From: Persicaria tinctoria
Taxonomy: Eukaryota; Streptophyta; Magnoliopsida; Caryophyllales; Polygonaceae
DNA length: 64,000 nucleotides
Assembly: GCA_037127255.1 (NCBI GenBank)
Contig: JBANSL010000005.1
Coordinates: 9,936,001-10,000,000, forward strand
Reading direction: 5' to 3'
Positions 50,974 through 62,844 of this stretch are shown here, one piece after another. Both the position numbers and the translations under genes were made by a program. Position 1 is the stretch's first letter; every line of letters begins with the position of its first letter. The notes under the pieces are model-generated. The model was not told where the DNA came from. It ran no database searches and saw nothing but the letters and a program-made list of their open reading frames with translations.

Positions 50974-53900
50974 TCAACCACTCAGTTTCAGAACAATAGG
51001 ATCCTGGACGACCGATTTGACGAGGACCTCCATGTCCCTGGCTGTGAATCCGTCGTTCTCCAGGTAGAATCTCTGCAGCACTTTGCTCATCTTAAAGAAC
51101 ACCTCTTTGCAAGCTCTCGGAACAACGCTATCCTTGTCCTCGTAAACCAATCTAAGCAGTTCTCTCCTCTTCGCCTCGGCCAGGGCCATCAGCTCCGACA
51201 TAGCCTCCTCTTTGGATATGCCACCCGGGTGATGATGCAAGTAAATGGAGACCACGTTCACTTTTCCTTGCCCTGCCTCTCTCTGCATGAAGGTCATGGT
51301 TGATATGGTTAGTACATGATTCGGAATTCAGACTTTGTTCAGTTAACCAAAAATGGTACTCGGTATGATGAGACAAGTATATAGTCCACCTAGATCATTA
51401 CCAAAGCCTAGGATAATTTCGGTCACAGGCAACGGTGATGACACTCATATTTGAAATAGAAAATACAGTAGCAAGTACCTCAAAGCCTCGGACATCGTTG
51501 AGGAGACGACCCATGGTGCTCATAAGCTCAAACAGCTTAGAGTATTCATCACTTCTGACCACCTCGTTTGAGAGATTGGGAACCACAAGATAAAGAGCAG
51601 GAAGAACAATTGGTCCCAAAGCAAAAGACACAAATCCGTTTTCCATGTAATCCTCAAATGTTGGCATTGACTGATTCCTTGTCATCTCAGCTTCCCTCCC
51701 CATGGACTTGATAAGAGTTAACCACTGCCAGAAAAAATTCAAGCATATATACTGAAAAAACTAGAGTACACAACTTCAAAAACTCATTCACCATTTCGCC
51801 TTTAAGAATGACTCAAAGAAGCCACTTGATTTTCCTAAAAGGATGCCAAAGTGGAGTATCTAGAGACTTACAATGTCGATTATATGGTCCAAGACATTAC
51901 GATCTTGCCAAGCATATGCTCCATGTGCAATCTCACAAATCGTACGATGAAGAGCTGTGTATACAACTCTAACATTCTCTGAACAGCAATCAACAACTTC
52001 ATTTTCATCCCACCTACATCATGTCAGATTTAGGCATGCATATTCCGAACATATTAGAAAGCGAGAGTTCAAGGACATTGAAAACTTACTGCTCAACCAA
52101 CTTGATAAGGTTTACTTGTTCCTCTTCAGAACTTCCAACATCAAAGAAATCATCAACAACTGTAGTAAGAACAGCATTCTTCGCCCAAGATAAGCGTGCA
52201 TCAGAAAATCCAGGAGCAAAGATGCTTGTTGCAGCGGAAAAGTAGCAATAGCCAAGTTTTTGCCTAGAAAATGTTAGCTGGTCTAGCTTATTCTCCACAA
52301 CCCACCTGGTTTACATAAGAGAAAATGTTGTCTCAATCCGCTTTTTAACACTGAAAACCAAAAGGAGCATAAGTATATTATACCGTTTAAGCTGTCTCAG
52401 CTCTTCGCTGTGTATTGACTGGCAATAGTTGAAATCTTCTACAGCTAATCTCAGAAGCAGTTCAGTTGGGAAGTTCTTGAAACTGATAAATTACAGGTAA
52501 GTCATAACAAATAGTTGAATGATAAGCAACCATCTAAAAGCTGGTAGGTACGGAATAAATTATATAAATAGACAAATCCTATTACGAAAATGATCAGAAA
52601 ACTGCACGATTCTTACCAATACGCTGTTTTAAGAATCTTTGTATTGTCCATATTGTAATGCTCTATGAAGTTTCTGGTTGTTACACGTTCCAAGCTTGAG
52701 CGGTAAGGACTTGTTAGTGCATCTTGCACCTAACCTCAAACAAAACCCGTTTCAACATGTGACAACTGAAGAAGAAAGACAAAAGAAACCGGATAAATAG
52801 TAGAGGTTATACCTCTTGTGTGATATTTTTACGCAACTGATCTGAATACTTGGAGTGGTCAGACAATAGCTGCCTAAGAAATTCTTTGCAATGCAAGTTC
52901 TGTTCCTCAAGGAAAGATTCACTGTGATAGATGATCATCTGCGATGCTGTTAGCATTTCCAAGGCATCACTGATATCCTTGAAGTGTCCTCCAAATCGAT
53001 TGAAGCAGAACTCTTCCTTGCTATAAGGAGCCAACGGCTCTACCATTACAACAACATCTGCTTAATTCTACCCAGCAAAAACTTAAACATGGAGCTAAAC
53101 AAAATTAAAAGCAGGACAGAAACCTGATGAGACATTATATCCATGACTACGTAGCAATCGGAATGCCATTGAACATGTGGCAATATCTGCAAATATCTCT
53201 TCGTCCCCCTGCATCCAGAGACTGATAAGGACATCAGGTTTAATGCAAGCTTATTAGAAACCCAAACCACTTCCAGAGGGTGTAAATTTTGTTTACTACG
53301 TATATAATAAAATACTACCTCCGATCCAAAATATATGACGTTTGACTTTTTAACACGTATTTTAAGGAGCTAAAAACTATACTCCCTCCGTTCAACAAAA
53401 CTTGTCGTTTACTATTCACGCACGCTTTTTTAGAATGATAAAAACTATATAAAATATGCATTTTTTTTTAAAAAAATTTTAACAAGTTTGTACTTATTAA
53501 TAATAACTACGAAATTGTTAAAAAAAATTATTTAAAAAGTCGATATTTTATATAGTTTTTAGCTCATAAAAAAGCGTGCATGAATAGTAAAACGTCAAGT
53601 TTTGTTGAACGGAGGGAGTATAATATATTAACTTTATTATTATTATTTTTGTACAATTTAATACTTATTACCAACTAATATTAAGTTGTAAAAAAATAAT
53701 TTTAAAAAAGTTGATATTTTATATAGTTTTTAGCTTCTTAAAATACGTGTTGAAAAGTCAAACGACATATATTCTGGATCGGAGGTAGTAATACATAAAT
53801 GATCTTATCTAAGAAAAATATCTTCACCTAAATATTTCGTCCAAGACTGCCGTAACATTTGCAGTAAAATGTCGATCAATTCCCAACTTTTCAAGCGTGT

Positions 53901-55971
53901 CAACCAGGTTAAGTCTTGCATATATATCCAAGGGATACACTGCTGGAACTGAAAAGCAGAAAAACGTAGTAAGACAAAAGTTTGGCAAGTCAATCTGAAG
54001 GTAAAAAAACAATGAGAAATCAACTACTGTATTTTTTTTTCTGGCGTACCTGCATTCCCAAACTGCTGAACAATAGTGTCAAGGTATCTACGACAACTTG
54101 AATCATGGAGATGACAGAGGGCAGCCGCTGTGGTAGATGGCGAGTTAAGCACTGATCCATTCTTCCTCTGATACTTCATTACCATCTCCCAGTCCTGTAA
54201 CTTCCCTAGACCTTCTGAAACATATGCTAGGTATACATTCTTGACTTCTGAGTTCTTCGTACGGATCCTGAAAGGAAACAAATGGGACAACCGGACAACT
54301 GTGAAGCTTTTTTTGAAATATTCTACCTCTTGAAAAAACGTTGTTTTTTATTCTTTAACTTGTTAAAGAGTACATAGGGTCATTCCAATTATAAGAGTGG
54401 GAGTTTTCTGTTGTTAAAAACAGAAATTTAGCATCTATAAGTCTATAACTGGCGAACCAAATCCTTTTGGCTTGCAGTTGACGCTATAATCAATGAATCT
54501 TCATAAAAGAGGAGCCGCTAAGCTTTCCTTAATTTTTATGAGAGGAACATTTTACCTTCTGAGCTCCATGTCCTTCTTTGAAACCAAAACTTCTAAATCA
54601 TTCAGATCAATGTGCAAATTTATAGCCATTTCCATAGCAGAATCAATCATACTAGGAAATATGATATCGAAACCGATAGGAGAATATAGACTATCATCCA
54701 TCACTGAAGCAAAATTGGACTGTATGAAGTCTAAACCTGCAACAAAAGAAAAGGTAATCAACCTAGAGAGGACTAGATAGTAAATTAAAATTTATTGTCA
54801 GACACTCAGACCAATACCCTTTGTTATCTGTTCTTCGCCAACTCCCCATCTTTTAAGAGCAAGCACGCACGCAAGAGTAGCTGAGATAACATCTTTAATT
54901 GGTGCAGCATTTCTATCAGGAAGACCCCAGGATCCATCATGGCGCTGGTTTTCCAAAATCCACTTTAAACTTCCCGGGTAACAAGGAGTTCCTGGAGCAT
55001 TTAGAGAAGGAACCATTGCTACCCAAGCGGTGTCATATGCAGAGACCGAAAGTTCGATTTTGTTGAACATTTCCCTAATGGTTTCTTTTGCATCCTCATA
55101 ATTCTGCAATCGAGTCAAAATCAACTCATCTCACGAGAAAAATAAATTTTGCGAAAAATAAACATGAAAGGTGGTATAATGATACATTGATGATGAATAT
55201 ATTAATCAACTTACCATGATGCTCTTATTGGCTTCTGTAGTTGTTCTCAGCTCAGTTTTAAGAGAAGCCGCTTCAAATAAAAACACAGACAATTTAGCAT
55301 GTAAGCTCAGTTTTAAAAGGAGTCAATGCCATTGAGAAGTTTAATGGATATTTTATTAGAACATATAATATTTTGATGAAATTTTATTGGACCATATAAT
55401 ATTTAATTTTATATTGGAACGCATAATATTACCTATGAATCTGACACAGTGATACTCCTCAAGTTGTAAACTCAATGCCTAAAGAAGATAAATCAAAGCT
55501 AATTGATACAATACTCATCAGTAACAATCTACAAACAAGAGAAAGTGCAACATCAAGGCCTGAAAAAATCACTAGATATCTCACGTTTCATGTTGTATTC
55601 AGTAAGAACTACTTAAACATTTCGGGAAACTTGGACTCGATCTGATCACACCTTACATGCAAATCTCTCTCGCACCTAGTAGCGATTCACAACGGCAGAG
55701 CAACACGCAAAATCTCTCTCTCAAACGAAATTCTAGTTCGCAACATGCAAAATTGAAATCGGCGAAACCCTAGCTATGCCTTTTCCATCCAGATGCTCCG
55801 CAATTCCAAAACGTAAAGCATCGGAACTTCAAATTCCAAAGCACAGATATACAGAGAAGGAGAGAGAGCGAGACCTGAGAGGCAGCGGAGGGAGGGATTC
55901 ACCGGTGCCGATCGTCGCCGGAGCTGAAATGGCGAGGCGCGCGAGAGAGAAATGGGAGAGTAAAGTTGCAT
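50974..55971 (-). CDS. KS: ent-Kaurene synthase (class I diterpene synthase), plastidial
   Basis: Fourteen exons on the minus strand (55971-55875, 55270-55215, 55103-54818, 54736-54556, 54267-54050, 53948-53828, 53221-53124, 53057-52813, 52729-52617, 52482-52384, 52305-52090, 52013-51872, 51724-51479, 51282-50974) give 808 residues. Residues 1-33 form a transit peptide ([20 protein letters not shown]). SAYDTAW (72-78) opens the alpha-beta-gamma fold. Where class II cyclases have DxDD this protein has DIAT (332-335), so it cannot cyclise GGPP. Class I metal motifs are DDFFD (556-560) and NDVRGFERE (700-708). It should convert ent-copalyl diphosphate to ent-kaurene, the second committed step of gibberellin synthesis, in plastids. 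LGPIVLP (660-666) keeps the Ile associated with kaurene rather than pimaradiene output in related enzymes. Intron 6 (between exons 6 and 7) contains nested Stowaway elements. Confidence 0.93.
53315..53788. mobile_element. Stowaway-like MITE, outer, in KS intron 6
   Basis: TA on both sides (53,313-53,314 and 53,789-53,790). Ends CTACCTCCGATCCAAAATAT and, reversed, CTACCTCCGATCCAGAATAT. Interrupted by the 237-bp copy at 53,382-53,618, whose removal restores AACTATATAATATATTAA. Confidence 0.85.
53382..53618. mobile_element. Stowaway-like MITE, inner, in KS intron 6 (237 bp)
   Basis: TA-flanked, inverted ends CTCCCTCCGTTCAACAAAAC, near-identical to 41,357-41,592. The similarity of the two copies suggests recent activity of this subfamily. 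Confidence 0.9.
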
Positions 55972-56886
55972 TGCGTTTCCTTTTTAAGCTGTGCAGTGAC
56001 TGTGAGGGCAAGCGGCGCGTAAGTATCAGTGGATCACTTGCTGGAAGCGGCCGGAATCCAGAGCCAGAGGAGGGACTATTTATAATTTTATGCAGCATGA
56101 ATTTTCTTTTATTTTTAAATAAAATTAAAATAGAGTATTTACGAAACTACGCCGTACATTTTCCTTTTTTCTAAAACTGTCCTTTAGACAATGGCGCATG
56201 AATGATTCAAATCCAAAGCCTGCATTGATAAATATTCAAATTTCAAGCAGAATAAAAATGCAATGTATAAACAATACTGTAAATCACAAATTTTCAAAAT
56301 AGACACAAATCACATTCTTAATTGATGAGATTTGAGGGAGAAACGTACTTACCAAACTAGATCAAGATGATCGAACCACAAGTACTTGACTCTAGCCCTT
56401 GAAAATTTGTTGATCGCGGAAGTTGTGATGAACAAGGGGGTACAATTTCGATTTTTCAAAATACTTTGTCCATACATGAAGTATTACAAGAAGTTGGAGG
56501 TACATATCTAAAAGAGAAATTAAAGATTTTTTTTAATAGAAAGAGAAAGTTAGTAAAGTGAAAGGTCTCGTCTATGAATTTGGACAATGGTGTTAACCTT
56601 TCCTAGTAGATTTATTATACAATACATATACATAATACCATTTAAGAGCTCATGCTAAATGCAATGAATGAATTAACAAGTCTTGTGTTTAGAGTTTTGA
56701 CTACCTACTACTCAGTTTGTAGATAAGGGCGATTTTTAATTCTTTCTATTTCTCGAGGGATAAATGTATAATGATAGAGTAACTTCGAAAATCAATAGTA
56801 TATTGAGGTATGAGCATGATTAATGATGGGCTCCGGGAGCTAGGCTCTTAAGTCCCCCAACTGGGGGAGGGGCAATTAAACACCCA
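55972..56886. other. KS upstream region up to the Helitron
   Basis: The first 150 bases hold the probable KS leader and promoter (CT-rich on the minus strand). The rest is AT-rich. I see no clear gibberellin-feedback or site II element. The Helitron begins about 915 bases upstream of the KS start codon. Confidence 0.45.
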
Positions 56887-57199
56887 TCTATACTATCTAT
56901 ATAAGGTTGGGTTTTGCCTTATTAATTGCTTCATTACTCATTGCCCCCAACCAAACAATTATATACTTACTATATTCAATGGTGACACAAATGAAGGCTT
57001 TGGTGTCATGGTTTGAAGCCATCTATTGTTGGAATTTGGTGATTGGTGAGGGTTCGACTCATTGCAACTGCAACTTCATCATTTTCTTTATTAATTTTTA
57101 CGCCTCTTGCAAAACGGCTTGGGTCAATCCGATTTTTATATTAATGCATGCAAACTGGGTCAGTCCCATTTTTATATTGATGCATGGAAACTTTGCCTC

Positions 57200-57540
57200 A
57201 TATGTTATGAAACAGCTTTGTTTCACCCCATTTACTCTTTCTTTCTTTATTGCAAATACCACTAGAGGGTCAATCTCATCCATATGTTATGAAACGGTTG
57301 CCTATTACTCAGAAAACTCACATCCCCTTAATTGACAATAATAATAATATATAGTATAATAAAAACAAATAAATCATATGTTATGAAACTGTTGTCCCCA
57401 TTTACTCTTTCTTTCTTTATTGCAAATACCACTGGAGAGTCAATCTCATCCATATCCATGTTATGAAACGGTGGTCTCTATTACTCAGAAAACTGAAATC
57501 TCCTTAATTGACAATAATAATAATAATATATAATAAAAAA
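57200..57540 (+). repeat. 170-bp tandem repeat in the Helitron leader
   Basis: CCCCATTTACTCTTTCTTTC recurs at offset 170 (57,226 and 57,396), along with GAGTCAATCTCATCCATAT-like and TTAATTGACAATAATAATAA blocks. No coding function. Confidence 0.75.
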
Positions 57541-57631
57541 AATAAAGCTGTTATCCCCCCATAAGTATTCACCATTATCCCCTCCGTAAGTCCAAATCAT
57601 TTGGCACCTGCATCTCCACAGTCAGATTGCT

Positions 57632-60336
57632 ATGATGGCTACCCAAACTCCTACCCTTTACCTCCATATCAAAGACTTAGTTGAAGGATCTGATGCAAGA
57701 ATCAAAGTTATGCTATGTAGAAAATGGGATGTTATAACAGTCCATGGCAAATACCTCGACACAGATTTCATCGTTTCTGATGACCAGGTAATGCAGTCAT
57801 TATTCTATACATATATGCCATATAATCACCCCATTGTATTCTAAGTTGTTTTGCCCTATCGGTGATCAGGGGGCAACCATTCATTGTACTGCAAAGGGCA
57901 ACATTTCTCATTGATTTGTGCATAAGCTAGAAGAAGGTGTTATTTATAGCATGAAAGCCTTCAAAGTCATACCCAGCAAAAAGGAATACAAAATTATTAA
58001 GAATAATGATTACATGTTGGAACTGGAAGGCTCGACAATCATGAAGAAAGTCGGCGGTCTACCTGACGGGTTTGTTCGCCACCCTTTTGAGCTGGTCCAA
58101 TTCGATGACATCAAATTGGCACATCCGCCAATTCTAATCGGTAATACTTCCTATTTCCGTTATTCCCTCCAAGTTAGGAGTCATCATATATTGTCATTTA
58201 ACAGTTCCTCCTGTCACCAATATACAGATGTCATTGGATACGTCACAAATGTTGGAAGACAATTTCAGACCAAAACAGGATCTAAAGCCCTTGATATTTA
58301 TCTTATAAATGATAGGTGATTTGTTTATCGTCTCACGACATTGTAAATATGCACATAGCCTTAATATTTTAATTCCAAACTAACTTGATCATATATATGC
58401 TTGAAAAATGCATTCCTGATTTACACCAAATAAAATTATGACATGCTCATTCAATATGTTACAGGGGGCAGCGACTTAGGGTCACATTATGGGGAACTTT
58501 AGGAGATGACATGCTGAAAAAGAAAGAGCAAAAACAAACATTGTATGCCATCATCTTGGTATCCATGCATGTCAAGGAATACCAAAGTATGTTTAATTCA
58601 TCTACTATAAGGTGCTACATAATGGTGTACACTTACTTGCTCATCTCTTACCGGCCAATGCATTTCGTAGAAGAGCTGACCCTCTCAAGCACTTCAGCAA
58701 CAAGGATTTATGACGAGGATGGGATCCTCCCTCTACAAGAATTCCAAGACCGTATTAGGTAATTGAATATACTTTTACCATACATGAAGTAAATAAACCA
58801 TTTCTTATAGCTCTTCCATACCTTCAAATAACTGGTATTGTTTGCATCATTTCAGAGACAATCCAGATCAGTTTGTGGACATGAATTTGGTGGCTCCAGA
58901 TCCTGCAGCCCAAAAGATTAGTATAGCAGCATTGCTCAAAGCATCTAGAGTAGCATTACAGGTGAAAACATCCTACTCTAAATATCTTACCTCCAATTCT
59001 TTATATTTTATTCATTGCATTCCAGTCAAATCAAATTAGTTGAATTTGACGGGTCTCTATTATTTATGTTTAATACCTCTCAGGATGGTACCTTCCAATG
59101 TCATGTGAATGTCAAAGATATTCGCATGAAGAATAGCTGGTATTATTTTGCATGTACGAGTGGAAAATGCATGAAAAGTATTACACGCCTAAATGGAATG
59201 TTTTGGTGTCTATCATGTGAGAAAACTATCAATTTCCCCAAACCAAGGTACTCCATTCCCATTTTCTTTTCTTTTTTGGCAATTTCATATCGTTCTATTC
59301 TATACACTCATACTAATCATACCTTCCTAAACCATGCTCATAGCTTCAAAGTGCAGTTAGATGTAGAGGACGAAACTGGTGGGATGATTGTCACAATGTT
59401 TGATGACACGGCAGAACAATTGCTTAAAACCACCGCAGAGAAGCTGCTGCAACAGTTGAACGATGTATACTCCTACAAACTCATTAATTGCGCATCAATT
59501 ATTCACATAGAAGCTTAAAGTAATATGATGTATACCATATCTCATTTCTATGTTTATAGGATGGAACTGATGATACGGTGTTGCCTGATGCACTAGCTGC
59601 ACTCATCAAAACCTCACAAATCCTAGAAGTGAAGGGTCATTCCTACTTTCACTCTGAACCTTTACACAGCTCGACATGTTTTGAAAGCTTCACATGTTGT
59701 GGGGTTCTCCCTAATTGCAACACTACCAAACTGGCATGTCAAGCAACCCCGGCAAAACAGCCCAAACTCTTTTTTTTCCCATATAATATTTTTTATAAAA
59801 TAAAATATCACCTAACATTCCCTTTCTATTTTTCAGGATGTTGAGGAGCACACATTGAAACGTCTAAAGAGAGGCTCGACCTCATTTACCGCTCCATCAT
59901 CTAATGTGGAAACACAAAAACCAATGTAAGCAAACTATGGAAACCACAAAATCCACACATGATCAATTAACAAACACTTCTTTATCCGTCAAATAAATAG
60001 GTTATGTGCAGAAGAGGCTGATTCTACTTCTGAATTTTCTGATACGCCAAATATACAAGCTATGTAAGTATGTACACCAACTGAAAACACATCATCATAC
60101 GTAATAAGTAACATCCCATATTTCATATGTTTTCAGAGCTTCTGAAGAGGAATGTCCATCCGCAAAGGGCGAACCAATTGCAAAAGGAAGTTCTCCTATT
60201 ATAGCAAAGTCTTATATGAAAAGGAAGAACATTGTGTGAGTACACACATAAAACAATTTCGAGAGTATGTACAAAAATATATTCTAACTTTTATTTTCCA
60301 TATTTGACCAGGTTAGATGACGAAGAAAGTCCATGA
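57632..60336 (+). pseudogene. Helitron-encoded RPA70-like protein, one nonsense codon
   Basis: About twelve exons: 57632-57787, 57870-58140, 58228-58315, 58465-58586, 58671-58758, 58856-58961, 59084-59247, 59344-59464, 59560 to about 59701, then short exons from 59,837 and about 60,001 and 60,138, ending 60312-60336. Together they encode OB-fold modules of replication protein A: DBD-A (exons 1-2), DBD-B (3-5, with GYVTNVGRQFQTKTGSK and LRVTLWG) and DBD-C (7-9) with a Cx4C...Cx2C zinc ribbon (CTSGKC, CLSC). The tail is Ser/Glu-rich, ending RKNIVLDDEESP. Helitron RPA proteins are thought to coat single-stranded DNA during rolling-circle transposition. Exon 2 has an in-frame TGA at 57,912-57,914, so the full product is not made without readthrough. 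The exon 9 end and exon 5 acceptor are my best fit, not certain. Confidence 0.8.
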
Positions 60337-62844
60337 AAATGTCAAGTTGCAGATGTTGAAGAATAAAGACCTAGCAAGTCGGAATTGCCATCTACTGTCT
60401 TTTACTTTATATGGTTTTAGGAGCCGTTGTTATGTTTTCTGCCTATTTGTTGCAGCGCTAAACACCTAGCAAGTTGGAATTGTCATCCACCTACCTTTTC
60501 CTTTATATACATTTAGCACCTTTGTTTATTTTTTTCGACTCTATTTTATTCCTCTAATAATAGTACTGGAGCTTAGATGACCATTTACATTTTTATGCCT
60601 TTCACTATGCATAATAATGTCTACTCAATTACACAATGTGAAGGCATGAGGCTTCAACTTATATTAATTGCAATATGATAACATTAGTGCATTCCCCTTA
60701 TAAGAACATTTTCTACCCATACAGAGAAAGTTATCATATTAATTGCAATATGATAACATTAGTGCACTGATCATAATCATTAGAGAGGAAAACATAAGCA
60801 AGAGTTGCAGTAACATTGGAATATTTGAATGAGAGCAACATTTAGCACTAGGTAATCTAGATGAGATGAATTTGAACTTTTGAAAAGTGATAACATTAGT
60901 GCACTAATCATAATCATTAGAGAGAAAAGCATAAGCAAGAGTTGCAGTAACATTGAAGCGTTTGAATGGGAGCAACATTTAGCACTAGGTAATCTAGATG
61001 AGATGAATTTGAACTTTTGAAATTGATAACGACTGGCGAATTTTACAAACTCGGAAGTATCACAGACTTAACTCAGCTTTCAAAAAACTACAGGATTCTC
61101 TTAAGAGGGATGATAAAGAAAAACTGTCTAGAACGAAGACCAAATCAAGATAGGGAAACTATAACTTTGCTGGTAAGGGCACAGGAGCAGAGGAAACTAT
61201 CAGGATTGTCAAACTGACAGGTTACTTGACAACGCAGAAATAAAAATACATTTGCATAGATGGTTACTTATGATTTTGCATAAATGGTATATGTATTTTG
61301 GAAAGGGCACGCATCAGTGGCTCATTATCCTACAAACATCGCACATATTCAGGGTATCAGTTCAGCGAGCATAAGAAGTTGCAGTCTGGGTGCCAGACAA
61401 TAGCACTCACAAGTGGAAGTGTGGAAATACATTTCAACAAAACGTTTTTACAGCCAGCATCACACTAAAACCAAATAGCCATCATACATCTATCTACGGA
61501 TTCTTTTTAAGTCATGTATTCAGGTTTTAGATCGGTCAACTCAAACTTTTGTAAATTATATCACATGCCACAATGTAATATAACGAATAAAAATACCTGC
61601 ATTCGACAGCTGTATCAACAAGATAAATATACACAAATAAAGAGGAAAGCATAAGCAAAAGTTGCAGTAACATTGAAGCATTTGAATGGGAGCAACATTT
61701 ACCACTAGATAATCTAGATGAGATGAATTTGAACTTTTAAAGACCCCCTCTGCTAACTCATAGGCATGTTACTTTTAGCTATGTATTATGTATATGTATG
61801 TATTCCAACATTAATTGTCCCATTGGTAGTTTATGTAATTACATAGATTTCAGAAGTAAAACTTTAATGATTAGCATATCAAACAACTCTTTATTTCCCA
61901 ACCGTTACACACATCGCCATATTATTACTCTTATCTCTAAAGAAAAGAAACCTCCATACGAGCATTCATTACCATTTAGTTCCCACACACTTAAAGAAAT
62001 ATATGATATATGATATATGATTTCAAGAACACTAATTTTGCAAAAAATATGAAAAGCACAGAAATCATCAACCAAAATGGATGAAGGTATGTTATACACC
62101 TTTCTGTCAGGTTTTGATTTCTCCACATATGAACACAATTTCCTTTATTTCTTCATATCAAGTAATTATTAGAATATCACCACTGACATGAACAACTGTT
62201 TTTAGATTTATTCAACAGATTTACCAGAGCATCTTCCTCTACAAATATCCCAGAAATATCTTCTATAACAATTCAATCAGCAACAAATACCAATAGTCAT
62301 GGAAGAGTGCAAAGCTACTGCGGGCTGACATTAAAAGTGACACAAACACCCATCTCAAAACCGGGTATTTTAATTTATATTCATATTTCAATCCTCAAAT
62401 CTTCATATCCATTAATTATTAGAATATATCATCACTAAGAGGAAATATCGTTTTTAGATTTATTAAACAGGTTTCCCATAGCATCTTCGTCTGCAAATAT
62501 TCAAGAAATATCTTCTATACCAATTCAATCAAAACCAGGTATTTTAATTTATTCATATTTCAATCTTCAAATTGCACAACATATATAACAAAATAACTCA
62601 AACCTTTTTATGACTTATTCATGCCTAACTTGGGACAAACGGATGAGTGATGACAAAAGATTATGTAAAACATACTAATTATAATTCCATTTATTGTGCA
62701 GAACATGTTGGTTCCTTCTCTCACACAAAAAGGCATTCATATGTGACAGCATCAAAGTCAAGAAGTGAGCATGTTTTCTCGATTTGTCTTAAAAATTATT
62801 GCATTATAGCAAATAGCAATCTAACAGTGTATAATGTTTACTAG
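60337..62844 (+). repeat. Helitron spacer with tandem repeats
   Basis: Between the RPA and Rep genes. A 134-bp unit containing GATAACATTAGTGCAC and GAGCAACATTTAGCACTAGG occurs at about 60,755-60,888 and 60,889-61,022, with a partial third copy at about 61,640-61,738. A second family (AATTATTAGAATAT ... AGAAATATCTTCTATA) recurs at offset 250 (about 62,165 and 62,415). Upstream exons of the Rep gene may lie near the right end (acceptor-like CAG at 62,701), but I cannot place them. Confidence 0.6.

Noticed and set aside
53124..53221. Class II (copalyl diphosphate synthase) identity for the terpene synthase
   Set aside because: The DxDD acid motif is absent (DIAT) while the class I DDFFD motif is present, so kaurene synthase fits and CPS does not.
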